Assembly: GCA_964200185.2 (NCBI GenBank)
Contig: CAXNAD020000328.1
Coordinates: forward strand, 1 to 21,755
DNA from: Choristocarpus tenellus KU-1152
Taxonomy: Eukaryota > Phaeophyceae
Direction: 5' to 3'
Length of the DNA: 21,755 bases
Shown here: positions 1 through 11,000 of the stretch, in pieces
Numbering within the stretch: the stretch's first letter is position 1
Layout: each line of letters opens with the position of its first letter
Notes under the pieces: model-generated
What the model was told of the DNA's origin: nothing
Databases searched by the model: none
The model's input: the letters and a program-made list of their open reading frames with translations, nothing else
Program-made: the position numbers and the translations under genes

Positions 1-3000
1 GGCCCTTAAAAAGTGCCGCAACATTTACAAAAAAAAACATATGGACACTTCCCGCGCACCTTTTTCGGTCAAATCCATCCTCCATAGTATGCTCCGTCCT
101 CAATTTTGGTGATCGGCTGTTCTATATTGAAATGGACATCACTTGTTCGCTCGCCTGTTTCTGGCCGCTATTATTGGAGAAATCTGTACTTGTTTTGGTC
201 AGTTCCACCACACACCACACACATGTTCCAAACACTTACCCTCGTCCTAATTCGTTTTTGGATCTTGCTTGATATTCTAACTTCTGAGACCAACTGTGGA
301 ATGAGAGAATTGGTCCTACCAAGAGTGAATGCTCCTGGTGGAACGTTCCAATCTTTTCTTGAGATGAGGATGAGAGTTTGGAATATGTGTTACGACGGTG
401 GGACGGAAGGATTCTATTGTCCAATCTTATTACGGACAACTTTGAAATCTGAGTTAGTAGGGTGAGGGCACAGTTCCCACCTATCACAAGTACAAATTTG
501 TGTCAGATGTAGGGGTAATTTACTTCATCCGAACCCGCTTTCCTCTTCCATCCCCCTGCCTGAACCAAATCCGAAGGAAAATCACAACACAGGCATCAAA
601 CTGAGGTATCATACAACACCCCATCAAGCACCAAATGGACAACCTGGACTAAACACCCCCCCCTCTAAGATACTAACGCACGGAACATCGTCAATTCTGT
701 ATCACTACTGGCAACTTTATCATATCTTTCGAACACCTACCGATAGCATCAGAATGAAATTCCACAGCAAATATAGTCGTGATGCAGTCAGAAGGGTGAT
801 TGGGATTTTTTGGGGTGATATTGACAGCATATTCCAGAAATATATTGCCCTTCAGGATGGACTAAAAGTAATTACGTGAGAGACAACTTCTACCAATACT
901 ACGGCAGGTTCTGGTATGATTTCAACCTTTTTGTTGTCTTGAGGTTGACTGATGATGACCACCTTTCTTACACCTGGGTGACAATACCGCAACAATCAGC
1001 AGTTTGGTGGGAGAATTTTGCGCACGCCCCAAGACAATACACCTCTGCTTGCCATCTGCACTTCTAAGATTCCTCCTCCCCAGACAATGCTTGATAATGA
1101 CTGTTGGGAATGTTTCACGACTACAACAATCCAGTTCACACTTTACTTCTAGCGATGTCTACTCCTATCGCCTAATTAATGCTGTCTCTCAATGTTCCTG
1201 TATGTTTCCAGTACTGGCTCTCACCCTTGCGTCAACCCCTCACACAGTCAGCAAGCTTTTTTTTTCTCCTATTGCAACGAGAAGGTGTCCTTTGTGGACT
1301 GCTGCCATGGGGATCGTGTATCTTTTTGCCGCTAACTTCTACTAGTCCTCCATATATCATGTCCTATGTGTTTGTATCACCAGTATTGGCTCTAGGTCTT
1401 ACACTTGTCCTAGACACCACATAGGGAATATGGGACACATTTTCCACTACCTCCATCTTATTGCATTCTCGTGCTAATGCTGAAGTGGAGGATGTGTGCC
1501 ACCAGTGTGAGGTTTGACTGCTCAGGCACTAACTTGATCACCACACGGTGATGGATACCAACAAGGATTGTGCTTCGGTAATGAGCACCAGAGAACCAGC
1601 ACCAGATCATCGACTTTTAGTTGCAAGGTGCTTGAAGTTGCATGGAACAAAAAGGGATGCACCAGAAGTGACATGGGGAACCATAGATAAGAGTCAGGCA
1701 ACACTGTGATTTGATCTCTCTCCCTTACGCGTTTCTGTGCCAGGGTCAGACCAATCACGACTCTCATCCCTTAATGTGCCTGCTGTAAGCACTAAATGCT
1801 TGTTCTGGGGTGTCTGATTGTATAGTAGTGTATATATTGATATTAAAGATGTCTTCCTTGCATTCACCCACATGACCAAATTCCAGTTCTAGCATATTAG
1901 ACAGATCCATGTTTACGCACCAAGTTAAATGGTGCCACGACAAAGTGATACCCAATGTCGATTTGTTGTTGTTGTATATCGAAGGCATCTATGGGCTTAA
2001 GTTTTACTGGATTGGATCTTACAACGTACTCAATTACAACTGAATCACACACGGAGTGCATGCACAGGAGAGAATAACCAATGAACTCTTACCACTAAAT
2101 TAACGTTACATTCTTTAACCATGCTATGGCAAATAAATACTACAATTCACAACAAGAGAAAAGTCCAATACAGAAAATATCCACTACCCTGTAGTATACA
2201 ACAAGGTGGTTAGGTTCTTTGAATATGTACTTTAAACTACATGCGGTAATCCGAGGTTTCTGGTGAAGATTGTCTTGCTCGTAAAGAACTGTCTTGGACA
2301 TCTGAGGTTATCGATCGTGTAGATGGGGAGTACTCTAGCAATGGAAATTGTGACAATTCAATCAAGTCAATGCTTCATAAGGAAATTTATCAATTGTAAA
2401 ATGGAAGCTTTCACTAAGTTGACCATGTAACAAAAAAAAGCGTTAGGTCTAGTGCACGGGATTGATAAGAGATACACTGTCACTAGCAAGTTCCACCAAC
2501 AGGGCAGAGTTCAGACACAAAACCTTCGTACATTTCTTGCATTAGATTTGGTGTGTGGGTGGAAACAAAAAAGAGGAATGAGGTGTGAGGAGGTTGTTGC
2601 ACAGCACATGGAACACTATAGGAAAAATCGTGTCACAGGAGAAAGTCAGTCAGTGGGAGGAGGAGCCAGCTTTTTCTTGTACTTGTACAAACAAGCAACC
2701 CAGTCTACATTACACTTCACAACTGTCACTGTGCTGGGGCCTGACCCTCGTAGAACCCTATCGCCACCTGTTGAGAAGTAGGCCACTATTATGAGTGCTT
2801 CCATATAACAAATTTTATTGCTTTCCAATTTGAGCAATCAATGATACCTTTTATGTCATGATGGCTAAGCCATTAGCAATTTTGAGCTTTCACACAACGT
2901 ATGGGGGTGGGCATCACAAGTGTGACATTGCATCTGCTGTTACTGGGTGTGCAGCAATTTACTGCAGAAGGGTAGAAAGGGACTCAATCAACAGGAAAAC

Positions 3001-3375
3001 ATGCTTTGGCATTGACAGCATTTGAAAGACTCGTTGAAGGTGTTGAGTGTTCAGAGTACCTGTCATCAACTACTGCAAAGAGGGCATGGAAAACTTCCCA
3101 ACATGAAACTATAGCAGTGGTTGGTAGCCATATTCTTTCGATTAAAGGGAGCTAGGATAGGATTATTGACTTGCAGCACCTTACCTCCCATTGTATGACT
3201 CGAATCTATTTCCAACATTAGGTGGCATGATGAACACGCACTTGAAAAAAAGAAAAATATTAATATAAAGTAGTTGGTGGCGAACAGGAGGAACCTACCA
3301 GTGTGAATTAGTTGGTCACCTTGTAGACGATTTTTCGGTGTAGTTGACATTTTCTCTGACCCACATATCTCCTAC
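1..3375. other. Gene-poor stretch, no recognised coding sequence
   Basis: No protein family could be recognised in any frame of this 3.4 kb. The open frames are short (about 60 to 120 codons), overlap on both strands and show no familiar motif. There is a loosely repeated phrase, 'ctggctctcaccctt' near 1214 and 'ttggctctaggtctt' near 1386, which looks like a diverged direct repeat. A block near 631-704 resembles one near 21282-21328 (entered separately). Exons of an unknown plus-strand gene could be hidden here, for example an open stretch after an acceptor-like 'caatcaacag' near 2993, but nothing supports a specific model. Confidence 0.5.
631..704 (+). repeat. Diverged dispersed repeat, copy A
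   Basis: Three words occur in the same order here and near 21282-21328: CCAAATGGACA (631-641), CCTCTAAGATACT (662-674) and CTGTATCA (697-704). The spacers differ (31 and 35 bases between word starts here, 20 and 19 in the other copy). This looks like two decayed copies of one interspersed element. No terminal repeats or coding content were found, so the element type is unknown. Confidence 0.35.
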
Positions 3376-3582
3376 AGATACCTCTTGTGTGGGGCTCACG
3401 AGGACTGTGTGCACAAGGTTATCATACCAACGCTGCAAACAACGCCATTCAAGTATGGGAATGTCACAGGTTTCAATATACCAGGAACTGAGGCTTTGGA
3501 ATCACTAAGCATGCTTGCATTAACAGAGGAATCAATGATGAAAAGGAAAGTTCCTCCTCTTATCTGCTTTGCTGGTGTTTGA
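3376..3582 (+). other. Possible terminal exon of an unrecognised gene
   Basis: An acceptor-like sequence, 'atctcctacag' ending at 3377, is followed by an open frame of about 65 codons ending in TGA at 3580-3582. The peptide contains the phrases HEDCVHKVIIPTLQT and IPGTEALESLSMLALTEE, which read like real protein but match no family known to me. It ends 84 bases before the uL11m stop codon on the opposite strand, so a tail-to-tail gene pair is possible. No upstream exon could be joined with confidence. It may equally be a chance open frame. Confidence 0.2.
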
Positions 3583-3666
3583 GTAATTACGCTCTAATAT
3601 GCACAGTAAAATTTACAGAGTTACAGGGCTCATAACAAGTCCAGGAGTAACTCTGATGTTGACTCC

Positions 3667-4793
3667 TCAAGCTGGATCAGAACTATTTTTTCGGTCGTCG
3701 TACACCGATATCCCCATAGAGTTGGCAGTAGCGATGACAGACCTGCACAGGCCTTCCAGTGGAAGGAAACACAAATGGTCGTCCTTTTGCTTGATGGTGG
3801 CGATCTCGTAGATAGCCTTGAGTCCCACCTTGCCATTTGTCTCATGACCAGGTTGTGATACGCCCTGGGATGAAACGAAGGGGGTGATGATTGGTCTTTA
3901 GTAGGACCAAAGATGTACACCAGGCTGATTAATAAAATGTATTCGATAAGGATGAGGTTGAGGTTCACTCTGATCGTACCCCTCACACTCAAAATACCAT
4001 GCAAAATGATGCTCGTGCTGACTATAATAGTGGATCCAGTCCAGTCCCGACGTCGGTCTCTAGATTTAAGGGTAGCTCAAAGGAACGAGCCTAATTAACA
4101 GGTCCGTTTGCACGAGCACAAGTGTGCATACTTGTGCCAGGTCAGGCCTAGACCCTTGACCAGTGCCCAGGTCACACCACATTGACGCTCGCACCTTCTC
4201 AATTCCAGCACATCGCTTGAGTAACCAGGTGGTAGGTGGGGACTTAACCTCGAAAGTGAACGACCTGTCAGACAGAGCCGAGAGAACCTGTGTTGAGAGG
4301 AAGGGGAGGGAGGAGATATATCAACCATCAGGGATAATGCCATACCCATTGGCATTTGCCGATTCGGATGCCAACCCAGTCGGCATATCGCCTTTATTAT
4401 GTGTCTATTTAAAATCATGTGACATTCCTGTACGCAATGAGATTGGAACCCCAAGCAAAGGTTTCTTGCGCGGGATTGGAGCATCCTCGAACAGGTCATT
4501 CCCACACAGTCTCAATTCAAACAAAACTTCGCCAACGAACTCCCTTTAACATATTTCTATAGGCACTACAAAGAGGTTGCGGTATTATCCACTATTCGAT
4601 CCTTCACCAATTGATATACAACGCTTACCACTGGTGTCGGTGTGTCGGGCATGATGTGTTTGGTCTCCTCATTGAACTTTTTACAAAACTCCATCATATT
4701 TATACCCAGCGGTCCAAGAGCTTGCCCAATAGCTGGACCTGGCTTGGCTGTGCCCGCCGGCACTCTCATACGCACTAGACGAACAAGTGACAT
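3667..4793 (-). CDS. MRPL11: Mitochondrial large-subunit ribosomal protein uL11m (L11), three exons
   Basis: uL11m binds the GTPase-associated region of the large-subunit rRNA in the mitoribosome and helps factor-dependent GTP hydrolysis. Exons on the minus strand are 4793-4629, 4287-4195 and 3864-3667 (stop TGA 3669-3667); all joins are phase 0, giving 151 residues, a normal length. Residues 1-55 hold the N-terminal signature VPAGTAKPGPAIGQALGPLG and GINMMEFCKKFNEET. Exon 2 gives DRSFTFEVKSPPTTWLLKRC and AGIEK. Exon 3 gives GHETNGKVGLKAIYEIA, KQKDD and SVIATANSMGI, the C-terminal rRNA-binding part. Donors are GTAAGC and GTGCGA, and acceptors follow pyrimidine-rich tracts. An in-frame TGA lies at 4797-4799, just upstream of the ATG, fixing the start unless there is a spliced leader exon. 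No obvious cleavable presequence is present, which is common in this family. The gene is head-to-head with the dehydrogenase gene. Identification is firm. Confidence 0.95.
4116..4137. repeat. Perfect 8-bp inverted repeat inside uL11m intron 2
   Basis: GCACAAGT (4116-4123) and ACTTGTGC (4130-4137) are exact reverse complements around a 6-base loop, so a hairpin could form in the intron RNA. No function is implied by the sequence, and such short palindromes also arise by chance. Confidence 0.4.
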
Positions 4794-5253
4794 GCCTCAC
4801 TTAACTTCTATCCTCCCTTGCAAACTACTGCTTGTTGTCCCACCACTAGACAGCCTGAAGAGATTAAAACACTTTCAATGGTATGTAGTGGATTGGGTAT
4901 CTCATGACCACATCACGCGGAGCGCGCGCACGTTTCCACAACTGCTATAAATATAGAAAGACAACTAATTCAGGTATAACTACATTAGTAGTAGTACTGT
5001 ACTTGAAAATTAAATGACCAACCAAATTTCATACTTCTTGTCAAGTGGTTAAGGTCGAAGGTCCTTAACCAAGATGACCCCCATCCCGAAAAGGTTCGTA
5101 GATGAATTCCAAAGTAGTGAAACCGTTTGCTGCGTGGATTCTTGGTGCTCTGTTTGTGGGCTTTCCAGGGGGAGGTGGATGGGTGTCATGATCGTGTAGA
5201 AGATCCTTTCAACAGCATTCCTAGGTAATCTTAGGTATGGCGTATAAATACTG
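4794..5253. promoter_or_regulatory. Shared upstream region between two divergent genes
   Basis: These 460 bases separate the uL11m start codon (minus) from the first usable ATG of the dehydrogenase (plus), so both promoters should lie here or partly in 5' untranslated sequence. TATAAATA occurs at 4946-4953 and again at 5243-5250. The first is placed so that it could serve a plus-strand start around 4975. The second is only 3 bases from the ATG at 5254 and is not a credible TATA box for it. A 9-bp-stem hairpin is at 5046-5071. The promoter assignment is inference from gene orientation. Confidence 0.4.
5046..5071. repeat. 9-bp inverted repeat in the divergent intergenic region
   Basis: TGGTTAAGG (5046-5054) and CCTTAACCA (5063-5071) are perfect reverse complements around an 8-base loop, ending two bases before a possible ATG at 5074. 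It could be a dyad binding site for a regulator or a hairpin in a 5' leader. The left arm resembles a tRNA A box, but the rest of a tRNA is missing. Confidence 0.45.
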
Positions 5254-7991
5254 ATGGTGTCTACCTCACTTTCTCTGCCCCTCGTTTTTCTTGTCTCTCA
5301 TCATTTAATCAGACATAAAGCTGAGGAAGAGGTTGTATCCCCCGGTATAGTTACTTGCAACAACTTCATTGGGGGCAAAGATGTGCCCCCAGTTACTGGC
5401 GAATATCTGAATGTCCTGTCCCCTTCAGACGGCACTTCTTTAGGCAAAGTGGCCCTTTCTGGACCGGATGACGTGGAAATGGCTGTCAAAGTAGCTGAGG
5501 AGGCTCTTCCAGCGTGGAGTGGCATGACTGCAAAGACCAGGGCAGCAGTGATGTTCAGATTTCGTGCTCTTATGGAGAGCCATGCAGATGAGCTGGTGAG
5601 AGCAGGGTGTCAGAGATGGATATCGATTCTTCGCCTATAATTGTGTTGTCCTATTATTTGGAGGGAGGACCGAGGCGAGAGTTTTTCGGGTTGATTTTCG
5701 AACTCCTCATTTTGCTGGATAGGCGTTGCTGTATGATTGCTGCAAGGTCGGTCAATTGCACCATCACTAGCTCCTCTGCCCCCAATGCATTTCCCCAGGC
5801 TGATCTGGTTGTAGTAGAGAACGGCAAGAACAAGGCGGAGGCCTTGGCCTCTGTGGCGAAGGGGAATGAGACTGTGGAGTGGGCGTGCTCCATGCCCCAG
5901 CTCATGCAGGCAAGGGAAGAGACCGAAGAAGTGTATCAGATTCTCTTTTGATTCACTGGTGACACTATCCATTTTGCGCCAAGAGTATAGCCTAGTGATC
6001 ATATGCACCCTCATAACTACTCCACCACCGTTTTCTTCTGGCAATGTAACACATGGGTTTGGAAGCACATGTTCTGCTCTCCTTTTTTTGTTGCATGTAC
6101 TCTGTTGAACCTTCATTAAGCCTTTGTATCAGGTCCGGAATGGCTTGAGGAAGATGACAGTTGAGTGTAGGAAGGTCTCTTCAAATTGTACCTTGCTTGC
6201 CTTGGTGACTCTTATTTCCTTCACAAGGAGTTGCCTTTGGATCAACGGCTCTGCATCCTGTCGGTACACTGACGCATTTTAACAGGGAAAAATCCTGCAA
6301 GTGAGTCGTGGGATTGACTGCAGAGACATGAGAGAGCCGGTTGGGGTGGTGGCATGCTGCGTGGTGAGATGGGGTAGTGGTTCAGTTGAAGAGAGGCTAA
6401 GGGAAGGACCTTGCTGTTTGAGAGGCAAGGGAGAGGGCTAGGGAGAAAAGTGGAATTGAAGTAGAACATAGATCCAACTCCTTTTAGAAAGGCAACAAAA
6501 ACTATATGTCAGAGGTTGCAGAATGTATATTTCCCTGATGACGTTACTGAATAGTGTCCGTTGGTCATTGGGACATGGGTCTCAAGTAGTTTTTCCGGAG
6601 TGAGTCTAGGACACAACGAGAAGGTCCCACTGATAACCAGTACAGATTTTTATTTGGTCAAGAGATCCGGAAAGACGGACTACCTCACGTGTTCCTCTCT
6701 CCTCAACAGGGTAAGAAAGATTTGCAGAGAAGTTTTTCCTTGCTGACAAGAATTGAGAGAGGCATAATACTAATATGAGTGGTTTTTTGACCTCCCATCC
6801 ATCACTCATTGCTGCACGACAACATAGGAGGTCATGTGTACACTTGAACAAAATGTTTGGTTCTTAGACAAAATGCTTTGCCCAATGCATGCACTGCAAT
6901 TGTCCTACAGCAGCCCTACCTTCTATTGCTGTGTTGGATTGCATATCAAGCAGTGGTTGCCTTCTTTGCAAGCAATGTCTCTTGTTTCAACGACTATTGT
7001 TCTGATATTTGACGCCCGTCCTGCTTGTTGCGTGCTGCTGTTTTCAAATCCTTGGTGGTCACATTGTTCTGCCTCAATCAGCCCTTCAACTTCCCCATCA
7101 TGGTGGTGAGTGAATATAGCCTAGGGGCTATTCATGAAAAGGGGTTGGACAGTCACAGATGCACCCGCACATAGCACACATGATACCTACCCAGGTTTTG
7201 TATCCCAGTGTTGTTGATAAACAACACTAGCGTCTGAGGGATGCACGGTCTCTATGCTTGCTTTGTGAGTGTGGATATTCTACTGCAGATTCTAGAGTGA
7301 GAAGGTGGTGCTCTGATTAGTTAGCTAAATTTGGAGACTACTCTTGCATTTCGCATATTCTGTTGGGCTTGGTTTGATGCCCATGCCATTGTCAGCTCCA
7401 GTTTATTGCTGTGTCGCCTAATATTTCAAAAATGCCTACTATTTAATATATGAATGCTCCTACAAGGTTCTCATGACCACAGCAGGCAGCTCATCAAGAC
7501 CCTATCCCATCTCCTCTGCTCTTTTGTCGCCCAACATGAATTGTGGGGACTTATCTCTCTTCTGTTTTTGCATCTCCGCGGATTGTTTGTTAATAATCCT
7601 GCACTACCAAACCCCAGCCCATGTGAGTGATTATGGATGTGACTGGTCGGTCTATAACATATTTTTTTGTGTGTCATTTGATGTGGAGTCTAAATGCAAT
7701 TTTGTTTGGGTAGGGTTATGTGATGGAAGTGATTGTGCATTGATAACACATTTGCAGGAAACATATCAGGTCATTAGTAGTACCCAAATTGTGTATACTT
7801 CAGACTAGGCAGGAATGTCTCCATATTATGGTGTGGGTCCAATAGGCATTGGGTGACCTCCGCACTTTGTGCGGGTTCTTTGAAATTTGTTGGAGTGTCT
7901 GATTCCAAGGTGGTCAGTCTGATGTGATCCTTTTCAACTGGTGCTTGTTCCTTATACTTGATGTGGTATCCAGCTGTTCCAAGCACAACTC

Positions 7992-8027
<36 letters not shown>

Positions 8028-11000
8028 TCAAATTGGTGAGAGTGGTTCCGCAGTTTCACAGTTTCACTCTTGTGTACGATAATATTGGACTTAGAGTGTT
8101 GTTGTCAAGTTGAGGCCTGCCCGCCGCCGCTCTTTTGAGATCAGCTTTTACTGGGCAAGGAAGTATGATTCTCAGGTACAAGATGCGTAGCTGGTGGATG
8201 GACCAACCAACAAATGATTGCATCAGCAGTGGGGGATGCACACTGGTTTGTCAAATGCTAACGTTGTGTTCAGTTGCAGTCAAAGAGTAGAGTACCACTT
8301 GAATGCTTACTACATTGATTATGTTTTTCTGCAGGTCATGTTTCTTCCCTAGCTTGTTTCTACAGGTTGCCCAGTAGGAGTGTGTATCATTATACCTTTC
8401 CCTTTTAATTTAAACCTCTCACACACTTTCAGGTGGACAGTACCAATTGCGCTAACAGCAGGCAACTGTGTGATCCTCAAGCCTTCCGAAAAGGTCCCCC
8501 TCACCATGTGGAGGGTGGCACGTCTCTTTGCTGAAGCCGGGTATGTGCTATGTGTGTGTTGGTGGGGATAGAGCAGGACAGTCTCTTTGCATGATTAATG
8601 TCTACATATTTTTAGTGAGGCACACTTGATGGCATTGCGGATTCATCTGTAGATTCATCAGTTCTTGTTGAAGGATGCGTGTTTGCTTGACTCCTCCCCT
8701 GTTTACCCAACTCCTGCTACAGCACCTCAACATAGACTTGACACCTTGCAATCTGCCTTCCTATAATTCCATTTCATGTTTCTCCCTGTCAACATATCGA
8801 ACCCTATGTAGGGTGCCTCCAGGTGTATTTCAGATTGTGAACGGGGCAGCGGCTACAGTAGTTGCACTCTGTGACTCTCCTGGAGTGTCTGCGCTGACTT
8901 TTGTGGGGAGCAGTGGTGTTGCCCGATCGGTTGCTGAGAAGTGCCACAAATCGCACAAAAGGGTCCTTGCCCTTGGGGGAGCTGAGAACCATCTAATTGC
9001 TCTACCCGACTGCGAGTGAGTCTGAGGGAACGCATGTTGTTTAAAGGCCTCGTTGTAATTGGTAGTGGGCCATTACAGTGATGGTGTCCTGTGGTAGGTG
9101 AGAGTTCTGGCTGATGACGATTCATCAGGTGCTGACTGGAACATTCTCACTCTCTGTGCACTCTAGTCCAGTATGGTGCATCTGGCACATCTACCCTGGG
9201 GTTTGGATTGTAATGTTTGTGCTTCTGGTCTCTCTCCTCCCTCAAGATCACCTCACTTACCCCCCATTTGTGCCCTTCAGCATGGAGGCTGCATCACACG
9301 ATATTGTTGCCTCGTTCGCTGGTTGTGCTGGTCAGCGTTGCATGGCAGCCAGTGTGTTGGTCCTGGTGGGTGAAACCGGGGCACTGTTGGACAAGGTGGT
9401 GGCCAAAGCCAAAGCACTCCAACCAGGCACAGCAGCAGTGAGTGGGTCTGTTACTTACAATGCATCAGGTTGGATTCGGATTTTTTTGGGGGCTGTAATT
9501 ATTTCTTATACCCATTTTGTAACCTCTACAGCTTACAGTGCTCTGCAAGGTGTCATGCCAGGTGTACTAATGTGGGAAGAGATGAATGTGCTTCTCAAGG
9601 AAGTTGTGTTGTTGTCTACCAAGCCCATGTTTCTCTCTATGTTGTCGGTTTAAGCTGAGGCCTACGCAGTTTCACAAGACGACAGTTTTTGTGGGGGTGG
9701 TTGCTCTGTGACATTGGCTTTGCTGATGTCATAACTGTTCCTGCGTATTTTAGAGTTGGAGAGAGTGTGTGAGAGCTCACTGTGGTTACTGAACAGGATA
9801 CAGGGTCGTATTAAAATTGAGGGAGAGGGAGAGGTTGTGGGTGTTGATAATGCAGAGAAGAGGTCCATGTGAATGTTTCTGAGTGATGATTTTTATGTAT
9901 TGTTGTCTAAAGGCTTCGCCTATCTAGCAAAGTTGTGTGTAAGTGACCCAGTATGTAGTTTTTGACGTGATACAATGCTTGAGGTACTGATTTTGACAGT
10001 GTTTGCAAGGAGGTGTGCAAATAGCCCATCTCCTACTATTGCCCTCACCGACAAACACACACACACACGCACAATCACGCTCAAACACGCACACCTCTGT
10101 GTTATATGCCTCCCCCCAACTGTTTCCTATTGTTACTCCAGGGCCAAGTTGGGCCAGTAATCAATGCTATGGCACGTGATCACATTGTGTCGCACATCAC
10201 AAAAGAGGAGAAATTGCCAGGGTGTGAAATCTTGCTAGATGGAAGGCCATGGGCAGACAAGTCCCCTGGGACGTGGTTGGGTCCCACAATTGTGTCTCAT
10301 AGTGCTCCTCCTGTAACGGGGGATGAAAATGGTGGGAGCACTCCAGGAGAAGAGGTCTTTGGACCTGTGCTGAAAGTGGTGAAAGTGGGTTTCATTCTTG
10401 TCAATTTATGTTGGAAAAGGAAGGGATGGTGTTTGTCAATGTATATGGTTCTATTCAGCACTGATGTCGATAAATGCTTGAGTGCATACATGTAAAGACT
10501 ATGCAAGAGAAGCAAATTCCCATGAAGGGAGGGTAATCGAGTCAATTTTACTGTGGATCAAACAGCCCTAGTGTACTCCCCTTGAGATTGGACATGCTAC
10601 ACCATTGCACCCACCAACCCTGATTGTGACCTCAGGTAGGCACATGGCAGGAGGCCCTGGCAGTCGAGAATGCATCTACATTTGGGAATGCCGCCAGTGT
10701 CTACACTTCGTCAGGGGCTGCCGCAGAGTACTTCCAGACACAATTCAAGGCGGGCATGATTGGTGCGAAACATGCCTTTGTAGAGTGTGATATTTTGTTA
10801 GGTGTCCCTGTGCACTACATGTACATGGTTTAAGTGTGTGTGTGTGTGTTAGAAAGATGAAGACATTATGAAGAATGGCATTTTCCTACTGTTGAATGCT
10901 CTTATTAACCAAAGTAGTTATGATTGAAGCAGCCTTGGTAGTTTTGTTCTCCTTACCTGAAGAGCACTCTGGAGTGCTAGTCCATATGCCACGGAGCATT

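Noticed and set aside
106-487. Overlapping open frames on both strands near the start of the window
   Set aside because: They mirror each other, have no motifs and no splice context; one of the two at least must be chance, and neither has support.
5041-5075. tRNA-like fragment (A-box-like TGGTTAAGG)
   Set aside because: No acceptor stem, anticodon arm or proper T-arm follows; the resemblance comes from a simple 9-bp inverted repeat.
5243-5250. TATAAATA as a TATA box for the dehydrogenase
   Set aside because: It is 3 bases from the ATG at 5254, too close for a promoter of that start, and probably lies in an intron or leader.
5610-6116. 168-codon minus-strand open frame
   Set aside because: It is antisense to dehydrogenase exon 2 and its introns, and has no family match.
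9114-9653. A single 179-codon coding region
   Set aside because: Only 9281-9437 matches the dehydrogenase; the flanks are read-through of introns bounded by a good acceptor and a GTGAGT donor.
10106-10495. Coding sequence up to 10495
   Set aside because: The family alignment stops at 10384, where a donor GTGGGT begins, and resumes at 10636; the tail is intron.
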